A stretch of 64,000 bases of DNA from Trema orientale. Taxonomy: Eukaryota > Streptophyta > Magnoliopsida > Rosales > Cannabaceae. The stretch is from positions 1,272,092 to 1,336,091 of the forward strand of contig JXTC01000052.1 of the NCBI GenBank assembly GCA_002914845.1, read 5' to 3'. The stretch's first letter is position 1. Every line of letters starts with the position of its first letter. The notes under the pieces are model-generated. The model saw nothing but the letters and a program-made list of their open reading frames with translations. It did no database searches and was not told the origin of the DNA. The position numbers and the translations under genes are program-made. Positions 1 to 11,616 of the stretch are shown here, one piece after another.

Positions 1-147
1 TCATAAATTTTGAAATTTGCTTACCTTGAGGACTGAAAATTTAAATTACAAGTACTCGATTTTTCTGAAATTTTAGAAAATCATTATTTACTACTATTTC
101 AACATAAAATTACTAAAAATCACGGCCTTGGGTTTTGGGTCGTGACA
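1..147 (-). mobile_element. End of an LTR-type repeat, antisense
   Basis: Read on the minus strand this stretch begins TGTCACGACCC at base 147, a terminus shared by many plant Gypsy-class LTRs, and then runs off the window. Its minus-strand text lines up with bases 63189-63330 read on the plus strand, with shared words such as TTTCTAAAATTT and TTTTCAGTCCT-like stretches. Only one end is in view, so solo LTR versus full element cannot be told. It is a degenerate fossil. Confidence 0.55.
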
Positions 148-560
148 GCCACACTCGATTCTGACGACTTTCTGATCATCAGTTCCACCATGCCCTCCTA
201 AGCCTCCTTGAGCTTCATCGAGAAAGGTGCACTTATTTGTCCTGAGACCGCCAGGATCCCAAATATATATGCTTCTCCATGGAGACAAGGTTTGATTGAA
301 TTATTGCGATTTAGCTTAGGTTATCAATTTAATATTATTTGCTTGATGAAGATCGGTTTTGATGATTGAAGCAGACCATCATATGATGGTTTTTTTTTTT
401 TTAATTTTATTTATTTTTTTAAGCACGTTAGAAGATGTATGATCAGTAGAGAATTAGTGAGAATATGATGATACATCATATAATTAGATGGCGGAGAAAT
501 TAAGGATCCGAATCTTGGTAATAATAGACCTACACTATGGTCGTTTATAACTAATAAAAA
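148..560. other. AT-rich spacer without recognisable gene
   Basis: No gene or clear repeat boundary was seen. The first 140 bases are somewhat less AT-rich than what follows, then poly-T tracts appear near 390-420. The 8 bases at 561-568 are the left target duplication of the next element. Confidence 0.5.
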
Positions 561-568
561 CATAAAAC

Positions 569-1188
569 TAGGAGTGTCAATTCGTGTCGACGGGTCGGGT
601 TCGTGTCGGGTTGAAGTCCAATATATACATAAATTATGTCAACCCGAATCCGACTCGTGACCCGTCGTGTCAGAAAACCATCAATACTAACCCGATCCGC
701 ACCTAAAACGGGTTGACTCGAACCCGACCTGCACAACCCGCTTTAGTGAATAACATCCAACCCACAACCCGATTTTGACCCGTCAACCCGTTTTTGACCC
801 GCCAACCCGCTATGATCCGTTTTTTTTTACTTATATTTTTTTTTTCTAAGGCTATTATTATCTCATTTTAAAATAAATAAATTAGGGGTAATTTATAAAT
901 ATAATTAATAACTTATAATCTCAAATACATACATTATACAAATTAAATATATCTATAATAATAGTTATAAACAAAACAAATAAAAAATATTTTATAATTT
1001 AATTATATATATATTTGTTGGCGGGTCAAACGGGTCAAGTTCGTGTTAAGCGGGTTGACTCGAACCCGACCCCTTTTTTAATTCGTGTCAGGCTGGTCGA
1101 CCTGAACCCGACCCGCACTCTTTTTCTTCAACCCTAACCAGCAAAAAATCGTGTCGTGTTCGGGTCGTAACCCGAATTGCCACCCCTA
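569..1188. mobile_element. hAT-type MITE (family 1) with 8-bp target duplication
   Basis: This 620-bp element starts TAGGAGTGTCAATTCG and ends CGAATTGCCACCCCTA, an imperfect terminal inverted repeat. Both ends are built of CGGGTCGGGTTCGTG-like words rich in CCCG and CGGG, and the middle is AT-rich. It is flanked by identical 8-bp repeats, CATAAAAC at 561-568 and 1189-1196, the target size used by hAT transposases. It has no coding capacity, so it is a non-autonomous copy. Confidence 0.85.
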
Positions 1189-1289
1189 CATAAAACTAGA
1201 GTAGGAAATATTTTAGTAATTATCTCTAGAAAAGGGGAATTAGCTGCAAAGTGCTATATATATATATTCTCAAGATCAAGTTATTGAAA

Positions 1290-4212
1290 AATTAACTGTA
1301 AAAATCTTGATTTTTAACCAAGGTTATTTTGGTCTTTTGGGGATTAAAATTAATAAAAATGACTGAAATTTTAATTAAATTCGAATGAGAGATGAAAGTG
1401 AAAGAAATTGTTGAGTTTGGGTCAAATTCGAAATTTAAGGGACTCAATTGAGATGAAATTTTGAAACTTGGGGTCAAATGTTGATTTTAAAACGATGTTT
1501 AACTGGCCCATTTATGTCACGTCATAAAATCCCCCGAATAGTTTGAAATCCCTAATTTTTCCCCAATCTCTCTCTCTCTCTCTCTTTCTCGTGTTTTCTC
1601 CCTCTCTCGTTCACTGTGCAGTGCCCAAAACCACCAGCTGGCATAGACCCAGGCCACGAGCTCCGACCATCCACCTCCATGACGACCAGCGAACCAACGC
1701 CGCCATCCTCCGGCCACCGTCTCGCAGCCCAGGCGTGAGAAAGACACATGCGAAGTCGCAGCTAATTTCAGCGTTTTCGCCGCCCAACACTGACCCAGAT
1801 CTCCTCCTGAAGCTGGACCTGACAAGTTTCACTCATGGGTCACTGGTGATTTGTCTCCAATAAGTGTTTGAGCATTTTTGGCCCTTTTTGTAACAAAAAT
1901 GTGACATTTCTATAATTATTTTTGTGAAGTTTAAGTGTTGATGATGAACTTTGTGAGATAATTGTATAGTTTAAGTCATGATGATGACTGGTTGTATTGT
2001 GTGGATTGGACAAGTGGTGTGTGAGAAAATTAGATTTGAAAATATGATATTTGTGAAAATATTTTCAGAAAGTGACATTTTTGTAATTTTTGGAATTAAT
2101 TACTAATAAATACCAAATTAGGGCCCAGAGCCTTGAAGCTGAATTTCGGCTTCGAATTTGAACTAAGTAAGATCGAGAGACAAGTTTTAATATATAGCAT
2201 CAATATATTTTGAAGTGGCACGAAATTCGAGATATGAGACTCGAGATTTTGCTTCTTTTTGCATGTCATATGCCGGGTTTTAGCTCGGACCCCAAATTAA
2301 TCGAGTTATATGTCTAACCTAGCTATTTTGAACGCTAGGAATTCAATGGTAATATCTATTTTTCAATTTGAGGCTTCGTTGAAAAATTCACTCTCAAAGT
2401 GAGCTTACAGGGTTCTAGAAATGATCTCTCGAGCACCCAAGTGACCAACAAAAGATTCTACTAGCGCCGATAGCTTGACATAGCTATCTAGGCGAGGTAG
2501 GGGTTCAATTACCTAGTTTTATACTTATTTTATTTTAAAATATGCATTATGACCTAATTCTGAAAATTGTCAATTTTTATGAATTCAATTGATTTGATTA
2601 GATGTTTGATGGACTTGTAAATTTTTTAGACCTATTGGATTGTTATGGAACTGGATTGTATGGTTTTTATGCAGGTTTCAAAATTGTGATTTTGGGAGAA
2701 TATAGCCCTTATGCTGCCCGATCTTCAATAAATCCCAAAATAATACCAAATGAGTTTTAAAGCATGATTTTCTTGACATACTTGATGCATGACTATTACG
2801 CACTGTATGATATATTGTATATACCATAGGATTACACACTTGAGTTCCATTATTGTGTGATGATATTTTAGATCGCTGGCGATAAGGTGTTTACTACTCA
2901 GTTTGATTGGTTTGAACCCCCTTTCAATGCACCAAACCGTATGTGCGGTTTAGTTATAATCACAAACCGTGCGGTTTAATATGATCTATATAAACCGATC
3001 AAACTGCACCCATATTTTGCAGTGTGGTTTGGTGCAGTTTCCGCAGTTTAAGTTTTGGGCTTAATAGATTTGGAGGCTCATTACTATTTTAGTTTGTTTT
3101 TTAATCTATTTTTTAGAAAAAAGTTGATATAAATCATATCCTAGTTAAGAAATCCAATTACAAAATACAATCAACTAAATTACAAAATTCAAAATCGAAA
3201 TTGAAAGTAAAATATGTTACAACCTAATAAATTAAAGTCTAAAATAGACTAAAATGAATTAAACTACAAAATCTAAGATGAATAGAAAAATAATAACAAC
3301 AAATCTGTTCATTCATCTTGGGCTTTTTTCCAAACGAAAGCTTCTTAGGGTATTGTGAAATAAGTTGGACTGAACGTTATGTAAAACATTAGGCTATGTG
3401 TTACACAAACTAAAAACTAAATGTATATATTTGCGATCGGTTTGGTTTGAACTACAAAATTAGACTGTTAAACCGCAAACTGAACCACACCATACGGTTT
3501 GACATATTTTCAAACCAAACCAGACTGCAAAAAGAGAAAAGTCGCTCATTTGGTGTGGTTTGGATTGGTTCAGGCAATTTTCGTGGTCTAGCGGTTTTTT
3601 TGAACACTTCTAGTTGGCGAGTTACTGCAGCGCTAGATGAAAGACTTAGGCCCTTACACAAGTTTTACTAATACACCTCTAGGAAATGTCAAGATGCTGG
3701 GTACCTCTGATAAAGGGGTATTACAGGGTCGTGATAGAAGGATGAGAGCTCATTCATATGCCTCGTTGATTTATAATATATACAACTATGTGGCTTTAGT
3801 CTTGGTTTTGACTTTGTATATGTGATTACTCTTGATCTCCATAATTTTGTAAACTTAATTTATAAATGGAATTGAAAAGTTATTAACTATATAGGTTTGA
3901 AAAGTTACATTTATTTTAAAAAAGTAATTGAATTCCTACTGAGCATGTGGATGCTCACCTCCTATCTTTTCTCCTATCATGTGGTGTGCAGTATGATTTG
4001 GGCAACTCCGGAGCGGAGTGATTTAGAGGACGCTTGTTTCAAATTTAGTAATGGGTAATTATTTAGTAACTCTTATTTTGGATTTATAATAATACTTTCA
4101 CATTTATATCATGGATTTTGGTTTATATTACTTATTATGCTTACTTATGATGATGATGATGATATATGGATATGTTTTGTGAATATTATTAACAGCCTAT
4201 ATCGGGTGGTGA
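1290..4212 (+). mobile_element. Degenerate LTR-type repeat, split by a later MITE
   Basis: The stretch has the look of a long non-coding plant LTR or LARD: an AT-rich start, a pyrimidine tract (CT)n at 1566-1600 followed by a GC-rich block to about 1860, then unique-looking AT-rich text and a tail with ACTGAGCATGTGGATGCTCA near 3940. It ends near TCGGGTGGTGATCA at about 4212, which resembles the GGGTCGTGACA end of related LTRs. No coding domain is visible. The boundaries are approximate, and a hAT MITE sits inside at 2883-3612. Open frames in the GC-rich block (1543-1863) are not supported as genes. Confidence 0.4.
2883..3612. mobile_element. hAT-type MITE (family 2), copy A, 8-bp target duplication
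   Basis: This 730-bp element opens TAAGGTGTTTACTACTCAG and closes GGTTTTTTTGAACACTTCTA. It is packed near both ends with GGTTTGG and AAACCGC words. The flanks are GCTGGCGA (2875-2882) and GTTGGCGA (3613-3620), a 7 of 8 match expected of an ageing hAT target duplication. It shares its termini and word content with the element at 31520-32231. It is non-coding and inserted in the older LTR-type sequence around it. Confidence 0.75.
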
Positions 4213-4600
4213 TCAGAAACTGTGAGAATTTACATTTTGGATTATTTTTATAAACTTTTTGCAGAAGATGTCATTTTGAAACTAGTTATCGTTTTTCAAA
4301 AAAAAAAAATTTTGATGTTTATAGACTTTTCTAAAACAACTTATGTATAACATTCCATAAATCTAAGCTGAAAAAGTATCATTTTACAGCTAGTCTTATA
4401 AAGTTAAAGCAGAAGATCAGTCATTTTTTTTAAAAAAAAAAGTTACTAATCATGATCAAACTAAAAAAATTACTTCTTAATGCTTCATAACTGAAATTAA
4501 CTCTCAAAATAAAAATTGATTTCATGCATTTCATAAATGTAAAGTACACTCAATCTTAGTCAAACAATTAAATACTTGAAAGTAAAAAAATAAAAATAAA
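4213..4600. other. AT-rich spacer
   Basis: Low-complexity AT-rich sequence with poly-A and poly-T tracts near 4297 and 4430. No gene, hairpin or repeat boundary was recognised. Confidence 0.5.
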
Positions 4601-6080
4601 GTTGATTAAAATATTTTATTGCCATCTGGGATTCTGCCGCCACCAGCCAACCTCCAGTAGGAATTATTGCTCATCTGAAAAATTTAAATAAATGTAATGA
4701 ACTTGCACCCAGTAAGCAAATCCCATATATATAATGAATGTCATGTTACATGAATAATACACTTTTAGAACCATAACTGTGTATCGACTTTTTTGGAAAC
4801 ATCTTATTTATAAATATTTTTTTTTTCATAAACATTTCATATTTGAGCTCAACATAGTGTAATTCCAAGTCTATCAAAAGTGATGGGTCATAAACATAGT
4901 GTCATGACAAGCATATATAACCTTATAGCTATTCGGACCCCATATGGCTATCATACTACAATGACTAGTATCGCAATTAAACTTTCGTTCTTAATATGGT
5001 GACTGTAGGTCAATCAATCAGTTGCCCGCACTCCTTTCAAGAACTTAATACACACTTAAGGAAAATATTCTTCTTAAAACATAGTTTTGAATATACAGTA
5101 CTTTTAAAAATTTATTTCATTGAAAATCATAATTTTTTGTGCAACTATGTATGCACATGTTCATGACATACTTATATACTTAATGCAACTAATATTACAT
5201 AGTATATAACAATATATTAGTATAATCACAATTGCATCACAAATAGCACATAAATATATAGGGTGAGATTTACTTACCTTAGGTCCTTATAAAATTTTAT
5301 TTGTGCTTGTAGTGAAATACCACACACTCGACCTTCTTGTAACTATGTGCCTATCCTTTTTTATTATTATTCATATAGTAATATTCATTATATATATATC
5401 AATACATTCTATCATTTTTTACTAAAAACACATTTATGTATCTTAAAAAAATACTCACATCATGCAACTATAAAATCATATTTCATAATATACATAACTG
5501 AAAACTGTAAAATTTTAACAAGTAATTCATACTTAAAGATTTTTAGATTCTAGTATAAAGCTTCATTTATTCTAAAACTTTACAAATATTATTGGAACAT
5601 AAAAAAAAGTTATAGAAAATTATTCACAATTTTTTTAACAAGATTTAATATACTTTTGCTAATTTCTAATCTGTATATTGAAATTTAATAAAAATTATTA
5701 AGGCTGATACCATCAATGCAATCTTGAATTTTTTAGAATTGTTTGTATATCCAAAAATCTTGATATTTTAAGAGAACATCTCTAAGACATTGTTACACAT
5801 AGATAAAAATTGAGGATTCCAAACTATACTCTTACATAGCACATATAATTTTTAGAGTTATATCTTAAAATTCATGACAACATTTAACTTACAAAACCAT
5901 ATATTATTAAGAAACTTGTAATAAATTATAAATATTTCCAAAAATTCTGAAAATATTTTAGATACTCATTTCAAATAGTATAACAATTTTATAAATTATA
6001 TTTATCACATATCTAGACCTTTTTTCTCACAGCACAACTACAATATGGGTACGACAGATCACAAAAATGACCAAACTAGG
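4600..6080 (-). mobile_element. Possible worn LTR-type repeat, antisense
   Basis: Read on the minus strand, the text around 5230-5290 gives GGTAAGTAAATCTCACCC, a word common downstream of the promoter in long plant LTRs. The surrounding 1.4 kb has similar character, including GTCATGACA near 4902. No coding domain or paired terminus was found, so this is a weak call and the ends are guesses. Confidence 0.25.
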
Positions 6081-6615
6081 CCTATGAGTTGTTATTGAGA
6101 TTATAGATTCTCAAATCAAGGAAAAAAAATCCACAAACTTGTCATATATTTTAGCAAAATATTAATTTATACCCCCGTATTTTTATAAATACAAAATTAG
6201 TCTGTCAAATTGGTTCACAATTATCCCTTACAAATTATATTGATTTTTGTCAATTTTGCAACCAGAGTGTCCCTAATTAAATTATCTATTACACGTTCAA
6301 CCAAATAACTTAAATGTCAAATATTTTATTTTATATTTAAAAAATCAAATTATTTTTTAAAAAATAAAAAATTGAGAGGGAGGGGGGAGGGGTGGGAGAG
6401 GAGTTTAATTTGTAGTTACGAGTCTATGAAAGAGACTAATTTTAGGGTTCATACATTCATTTTCCCAAAGTAAGTTCTATAAAATTTTATTTATTTAGGC
6501 TTTTAAAAAAATAGAAGAAGAAAATTAAAATTCTTTTCCCATAAGTGAAGAAGGCATAATCATTCAATGACTGCACGTCCTAATTCCAAAGTTCCTTTCA
6601 GACCGCTATAAATTT

Positions 6616-6704
6616 ACATTTTTGCCTTGGCAAATTAATTGCTTTACAATAGTTTAATATAAAAGCACACATTTTTGCCTTGACAAATTAATTGCTTTAC
6701 AATA
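6616..6704. repeat. 36-bp direct repeat, 53-bp period
   Basis: The word starting ACATTTTTGCCTTGG at 6616-6651 recurs at 6669-6704 with a single difference (GG versus GA). It lies just upstream of the Helitron-like element. Confidence 0.8.
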
Positions 6705-6705
6705 T

Positions 6706-7205
6706 TCTATCTATCTATATATATATTAAGCCTAAAGCAGAGAGAAAGTAAAAAAAAAAATGTGATAGCTTCTTTGATCAGTATTTTATTTTTAAAATTT
6801 TTAGAAAGTTCTTAATTTAAGTTTTATTTTTTCATGATATGAATAGTTGTAATATATATGTATATATATATTATATAATATTGTATTTAATTTAATATTA
6901 ATGATATCTTATATTAAATTTAGTTCATCGAACAAATAATTGTACTACATTCGTCTCATCAAAATAAATGTAGAGATAAATACATTCTTTAATGTTTTAT
7001 ATAATATTATATTTAATTTGATATTAGTGATACCTTATATTAAATTTAGTTCATCGAACAAATAATTATGCTACATTCGTCTCATCAAAATAAATATAGA
7101 GATAAATACATTCTTTAATATTGTAATACATTGAATCTAACTATAAATTATGCTTAATTATTCAGTATTAGTACCACCTCGCGTAAAGTGAGGTGTAACA
7201 ACTAG
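6706..7205 (+). mobile_element. Helitron-like non-autonomous element
   Basis: The left end reads TCTATCTATCTATATA and then AAAGCAGAGAGAAAG, a layout seen in many plant non-autonomous Helitrons. The right end has a GC-rich hairpin (CACCTCGCG, loop, GTGAGGTG at about 7174-7196) followed by TAACAACTAG and T. A hairpin about 10 bases before CTAG/T is the Helitron 3' signature, and Helitrons make no target duplication or inverted repeats; none is seen. The exact first base is ambiguous because TCTA is repeated. No Rep/helicase coding is present. Confidence 0.6.
6871..7122. repeat. 126-bp tandem duplication inside the Helitron-like element
   Basis: Unit 1 (6871-6996) and unit 2 (6997-7122) both begin TTATATAATATT and both contain TTCATCGAACAAATAAT, TACATTCGTCTCATC and GAGATAAATACATTC. 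Only a handful of substitutions separate them, so the duplication is younger than much of the surrounding repeat sequence. Confidence 0.9.
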
Positions 7206-7213
7206 TCTAATAT

Positions 7214-7420
7214 AAGGATAATACTAGATATCCCAAATAATTTACTAAATTTTTAATACTAACACATGTGATAAGTGGATTGTCACTATTTAATTGGCGA
7301 ATGATATTAAATTCATTTGTGGTAAGTTTCAATATACTAATTGAATGATGACAACTCACTTGCCACATGTGTTGGTCTAAAAATTTTGATAAATTACTTG
7401 GGATACCTAGCATTATCCTT
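7214..7420. mobile_element. Short TIR MITE
   Basis: This 207-bp foldback starts AAGGATAATACTAGATATCC and ends in the complementary GGATACCTAGCATTATCCTT. The arms pair for about 55 bases with scattered mismatches. Flanks AATAT on both sides may be a target duplication. Weaker relatives lie at about 23898-24045 and 32728-32925. Confidence 0.75.
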
Positions 7421-9095
7421 AATATAAAGCACAGTTTTATTTCTAAGGTTTTGATTTTTTTTTAAAGACATTACTTATGTAAAAAAAAAATACATTATTT
7501 ATGTACTCTTTTTAAAATAATTTATATACAGCTTCCAGCTTCTTTTTTTTTTTTTTTTTTCAAGTGAAGAAAATCACTTGTATCTTTCAAGAATACAAAA
7601 ATATGAGACGGACCTATAATCTAAACCCTGAGCCCACTTCAAAGGGAGTACTCTGAAGTCTAACCCAAGTTTATGGGCCCTCAACATGGGGTTAATACTT
7701 TTTCTTTTCTTTTCTTTTTTTTTTCCCCCTTTTTTCCCCCTCTCCTTCGCTTTGAAAAGGGGTTAAAAGCAAAACTTGTATATGTTTCATTATTTATTCA
7801 TTTTTGCTGAAAAAAAAAAGTGAAACAGTCAACAGACCTGTAAGTTTAACCCCGAGTCCACTCAAAAGAAGGTACTTTGACTCACACAGGGTGTCGTTTG
7901 CGTTTTATTTCATAGAAAAACGTTGGCAAATGTATGTAAACGACATTCAATTCTTCTCGTTCTCTTTGTAAACAAACGGTAATAAATTCCAAGAAAACTA
8001 ATCAGCTTGTCAAAGATTTTATCTTTGTATGTAAATATACATGGGTAAGCTTTCAATGGTTACTGTTTTTCTAACCGTTGGATGAAAATCTAACAGTTGC
8101 AATTAAATTGGTATTTATTGTAATTAATTGGCTTCGAGATTATAATTTTTTTTTTTAGAAAGTCAACTTAATGGTACTCTAATTTAAATAATAAATTTAT
8201 TATTACACATATTTTAATGATGGTTACTCATAGAGACGTAACCATTGAAACCTCCTCTATATATATATGTATATAATTGTTGATTAGTGCTCACTATAAA
8301 ATGTTATCCGTAAGTTAACTAATGACCTCGTAGTATTCGAAATACTATCTAATACAATCTTTATGTCAATGCATATAACAATCAATTGTTCTAAACATAT
8401 GCATGTCGAAAAAGACAAGCAGCGTGTATATATATATACACACACAGAGAGATATAGGTTTGTTTATATAAATTAAAATTATGTATTAAGCTCCACATTG
8501 AACCTGACGGACTTTGTGGGAAGTGATAATATAATTTAATTAATTAACGTACGAATTCCACAATATTGAGCAGTGTAACCAACCAATGGCGAGAACAAAT
8601 AGTGCCAATCATCATTCTATATGTTATCCAACGTGTTTTCTGCCCATTTTAGAGTAAAATAATAGTATTAATTTTAATCTTGAGTTATTCTTTTTCTAGT
8701 GATATCTCTTTAATTATTGGCTTAAACAAGTTCATGAACCCAAAAGTTATAACGACCAAATTAATTTATTATCCACAATTCACAAAAATTAAAAAAAAAA
8801 TGAAATTAAATTGACACACATGAGAAAAGTACACATATTATTATTATATATACATACACAATTATTATGTTTATAGTTCATTACCTCTACAAGTTAATCA
8901 AATTGCATAACAGAAAGAAAAGGTACCCATCCATGAAATACAAGCAAGACCAAATAAAAGCGCCATATGTAGACTTCCTCACTCTAGAGTTTGCTCTAGA
9001 AATAAAAGCGTAGTTTATTTATTTTGGCAAAATTAACCAAATTGTTTCTTTATATATGTGTTTAATTTTGTAATTAATGACAAGTTGAGCCTTTT
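7421..9095. other. AT-rich intergenic block with a weak foldback
   Basis: No gene was recognised. A weak inverted repeat links TTTCAATGGTTAC (about 8052) with GTAACCATTGAAA (about 8238-8250) and may mark a short MITE. Poly-T and TA runs are frequent. A fragment at 7600-7700 and 7840-7880 repeats words like CCCACTCAAAG near AAAGGGAGTACTCTG. Confidence 0.4.
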
Positions 9096-9233
9096 ATGGG
9101 TTCAGAAGTAGTTGCAGTACTGTTTGCATATGCCAAAGCTTTGGTTGGTGGTGATGGGTATCTTCGTACAAGTGAAGTGTTTTCTCAATTTGATGGTCCC
9201 AAAGTCCCACTGATTAGGAACATGCCCCTGTGA
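9096..9233 (+). other. 45-codon ORF of unknown meaning in a GC-richer island
   Basis: An ATG at 9096 opens 45 codons (beginning MGSEVVAVLFAYAKALV, ending RNMPL) to TGA at 9231-9233. The island from about 9080 to 9290 is less AT-rich than everything around it for kilobases. I do not recognise the peptide. It could be an exon remnant of an old gene, a small-peptide gene or chance. Confidence 0.2.
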
Positions 9234-9797
9234 TTTTCGTATGGCACGCCTGAGTTTCCCCAAGTACGGCTTATACCCTTGAACTGCATCAAATTGTTTT
9301 CTAAATATATTTCGTGTAAAAAGTACTAGTTACACACTAGGGAAAGAAAAAAGTAAGTAAGCATGAAGTATTAATTACTAATTGTACTCCCAAAAAAAAG
9401 TATACCATTCTGTTGTGTGGGGTTCAGATTTCAGAGTCGAAGTGTTTATGTTTGAAAAATTAATAATAATATATTAGCCTCTTGTAGAGGTTTTATTTAT
9501 TAAAAACAAATAATTTGGAAGTTGCTTTTTAAAATACGTATTTATAGAATTAATTTTTGCGGTTTACATTATTATATTCCGAAAAGTTGTATTTTGATCC
9601 TCAAACTTTAATGGGACTTTTAGCAAAATGGACACTTTATTGTAATTTTGTTTTCAGTTTTTATAGCTAAATGTGGTTGAATATACATTTTATAAAATAA
9701 TTTATTTAGTATAAAATTTAATATACTTAATATAAAAGTAGGTTCATTACGTGAGTTGGTATATTTTATATATGTGTGTATATATATATATATAAAA

Positions 9798-10279
9798 GAT
9801 AAATGACATTGTTAGTCCCTAAAATATTAAAACAATCTCACTTTGGTCTTTAATTTTAAATTGTGCTATTTTGGTCCTTAAATTATTAAAAAAATTTCAT
9901 TTTAGTCCTTTTTGTTATATATATTGTTTTATTTTAACAGAATGAACATATAAGACATCTTTACTATTCTGTTATACTTATTTTATATACAGAAGCATAG
10001 TTCAGCACTATAAAGAAATTAAAATATAAATTAAAGCAGTTTAAAATATATTGGACAATCATGCAAGGTGGAATTGTTCAAAATGTTATATTTTATTAAA
10101 ATCAATAATACAGAATGAGAAATGCAATTCATACAGTCATTTTGATAAGAACCAAATAAATATATAGTAAAAAAGACTATAATAAAATATTTTTTATAAT
10201 TTAAGGACCAATACGACACATTTTAAAATCGAAGGACTAAAGTGAGACTTTCTTCATGAAACTAATGAGGTCATTTATC
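9798..10279. mobile_element. Mutator-type MITE
   Basis: This 482-bp element has long terminal inverted repeats. The left end reads GATAAATGACATTGTTAGTC and the right end closes with GAGGTCATTTATC. The arms contain ACTTTGGTC / GACTAAAGT and GGTCCTTAAATTAT / ATAATTTAAGGACC pairings over about 100 bases. The flanks are TA repeats, so a 9-bp target duplication cannot be proved. It is non-coding. Confidence 0.7.
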
Positions 10280-10967
10280 CTATATATATTACTATATATA
10301 TAACTAGATTTAAGTATAAAAGCTGATATACCTAGTATATAAACTAGATTGATATATATATTTACAAAGCTGCTAGTTTCTAATATCTACTTTCAAAAAG
10401 TCATACATTGAGTCCCTAATAAATGATATTTTCTACTACGCATTCATAAAAACATTCGCAAAAGACTAATACAACTTTTTGAAAGTTTAGACACCAGTAC
10501 TCACAACTTTTTTGAAGTAGTTTAGGAACTAAAAATTAAAATAATTAATCAAATTATTATGTATTCTGGTCATTATTATATTACCTTGAAGTACAATAGA
10601 AAAAAAAAAATGGTTATTACTGTGAATTATTGGTGGAACTTTACAGCCGAAAGGGTTACCAATTACTCCTCCACTTTGCTTAGTTAAATTTTTGGTTCAC
10701 AAAGTAAAAGACATGATAATGTTCGGAAAGGGACTTGTAAGGTTTATTAGCTTAACTAAGAGTTTATCACTAATTATTTGTGGGTATATTCAATGTTTCC
10801 TTCGCTTTACTTATTCTTTCTTCTCAACCTTTTCTTTTTCTCTTGTTTTCCTCTACCACCAATAGTCATGCTCATGCAGTGATCAAATTTCCTATTAATG
10901 TTGTTACTAGCTAATATGTTATTTAAAAATTAGTCTCATCTCTTATATATATATATATATATACACA

Positions 10968-11339
10968 TAGGGTAAATTATAAAAAAAATACCATGAGATT
11001 TGGGTGTTCTGCAATTTAAATTCTAAAGTATGGACTATGCAAAATAATACATTGAGATTAAAAATTTCTAAAAATTAATACACTGAGTTGACTTTTTGAA
11101 TCACTTTAATCAGTAAAAGACAATAATACCTTCAAAATTAAGGAGAATAATAAGGACTAATGTAATTTTAATGGAGAATATTATTATTTTTTTCATTACT
11201 AAAATTGGTAAAAAAGTCAGTCCAGTGTATTAATTTTTAGAAATTCTTAATCTCATGATATGATTTTGCGAATTTTAAACTTCAGAGTCTAAATTGTAGA
11301 ACGCTCAAACTTCAAAATATTTTTTCTGTGGTTCACCCT
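10968..11339. mobile_element. Mutator-type MITE with about 150-bp arms
   Basis: The left end is TAGGGTAAATTATAAAAAAAA and the right end closes GTGGTTCACCCT. The arms share GGGTGTTCTGCAATTTA against TAAATTGTAGAACGCTC, and TTTCTAAAAATTAATACACTG in both arms. Flanks ATATACACA and ATATACATA match at 8 of 9 positions, the target size used by Mutator-like elements. It is non-coding. Confidence 0.7.
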
Positions 11340-11382
11340 ATATACATATATGTATTTAAGTTCATTCCCTAATAATTAATTA

Positions 11383-11616
11383 GAGTAATGCAATGAGGCA
11401 CCATAATATCACATGACGTGTTTGTATGTTATGCTCTTTCTCTTATAATTTATTAGAGTAATACAATGGAGTATCATAATATCACATGACGTGTCTGTCT
11501 ATTATTAACTGATTATAATTACATATCTTAGTCTATTAATTATAATCAGACAATAATAACAGCTAAACACATGATCATGTGTCATTGTGCACCAACAACA
11601 TCTCGTAGCAATACTC
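11383..11616. mobile_element. Palindromic MITE with duplicated left terminus
   Basis: The core element at about 11455-11616 begins AGAGTAATACAATGGAG and ends TAGCAATACTC, with a palindromic centre ACTGATTATAATTA / TAATTATAATCAG. A second copy of its left terminus lies at 11383-11430 and shares CATAATATCACATGACGTGT. Related sequence lies at about 40430-40615 and possibly 49365-49560. Confidence 0.55.

Noticed and set aside
1517-1863. Several overlapping open frames on both strands in a GC-rich block
   Set aside because: Low-complexity CT tract plus GC-rich text within an LTR-type repeat; no protein family resemblance and no splice structure.
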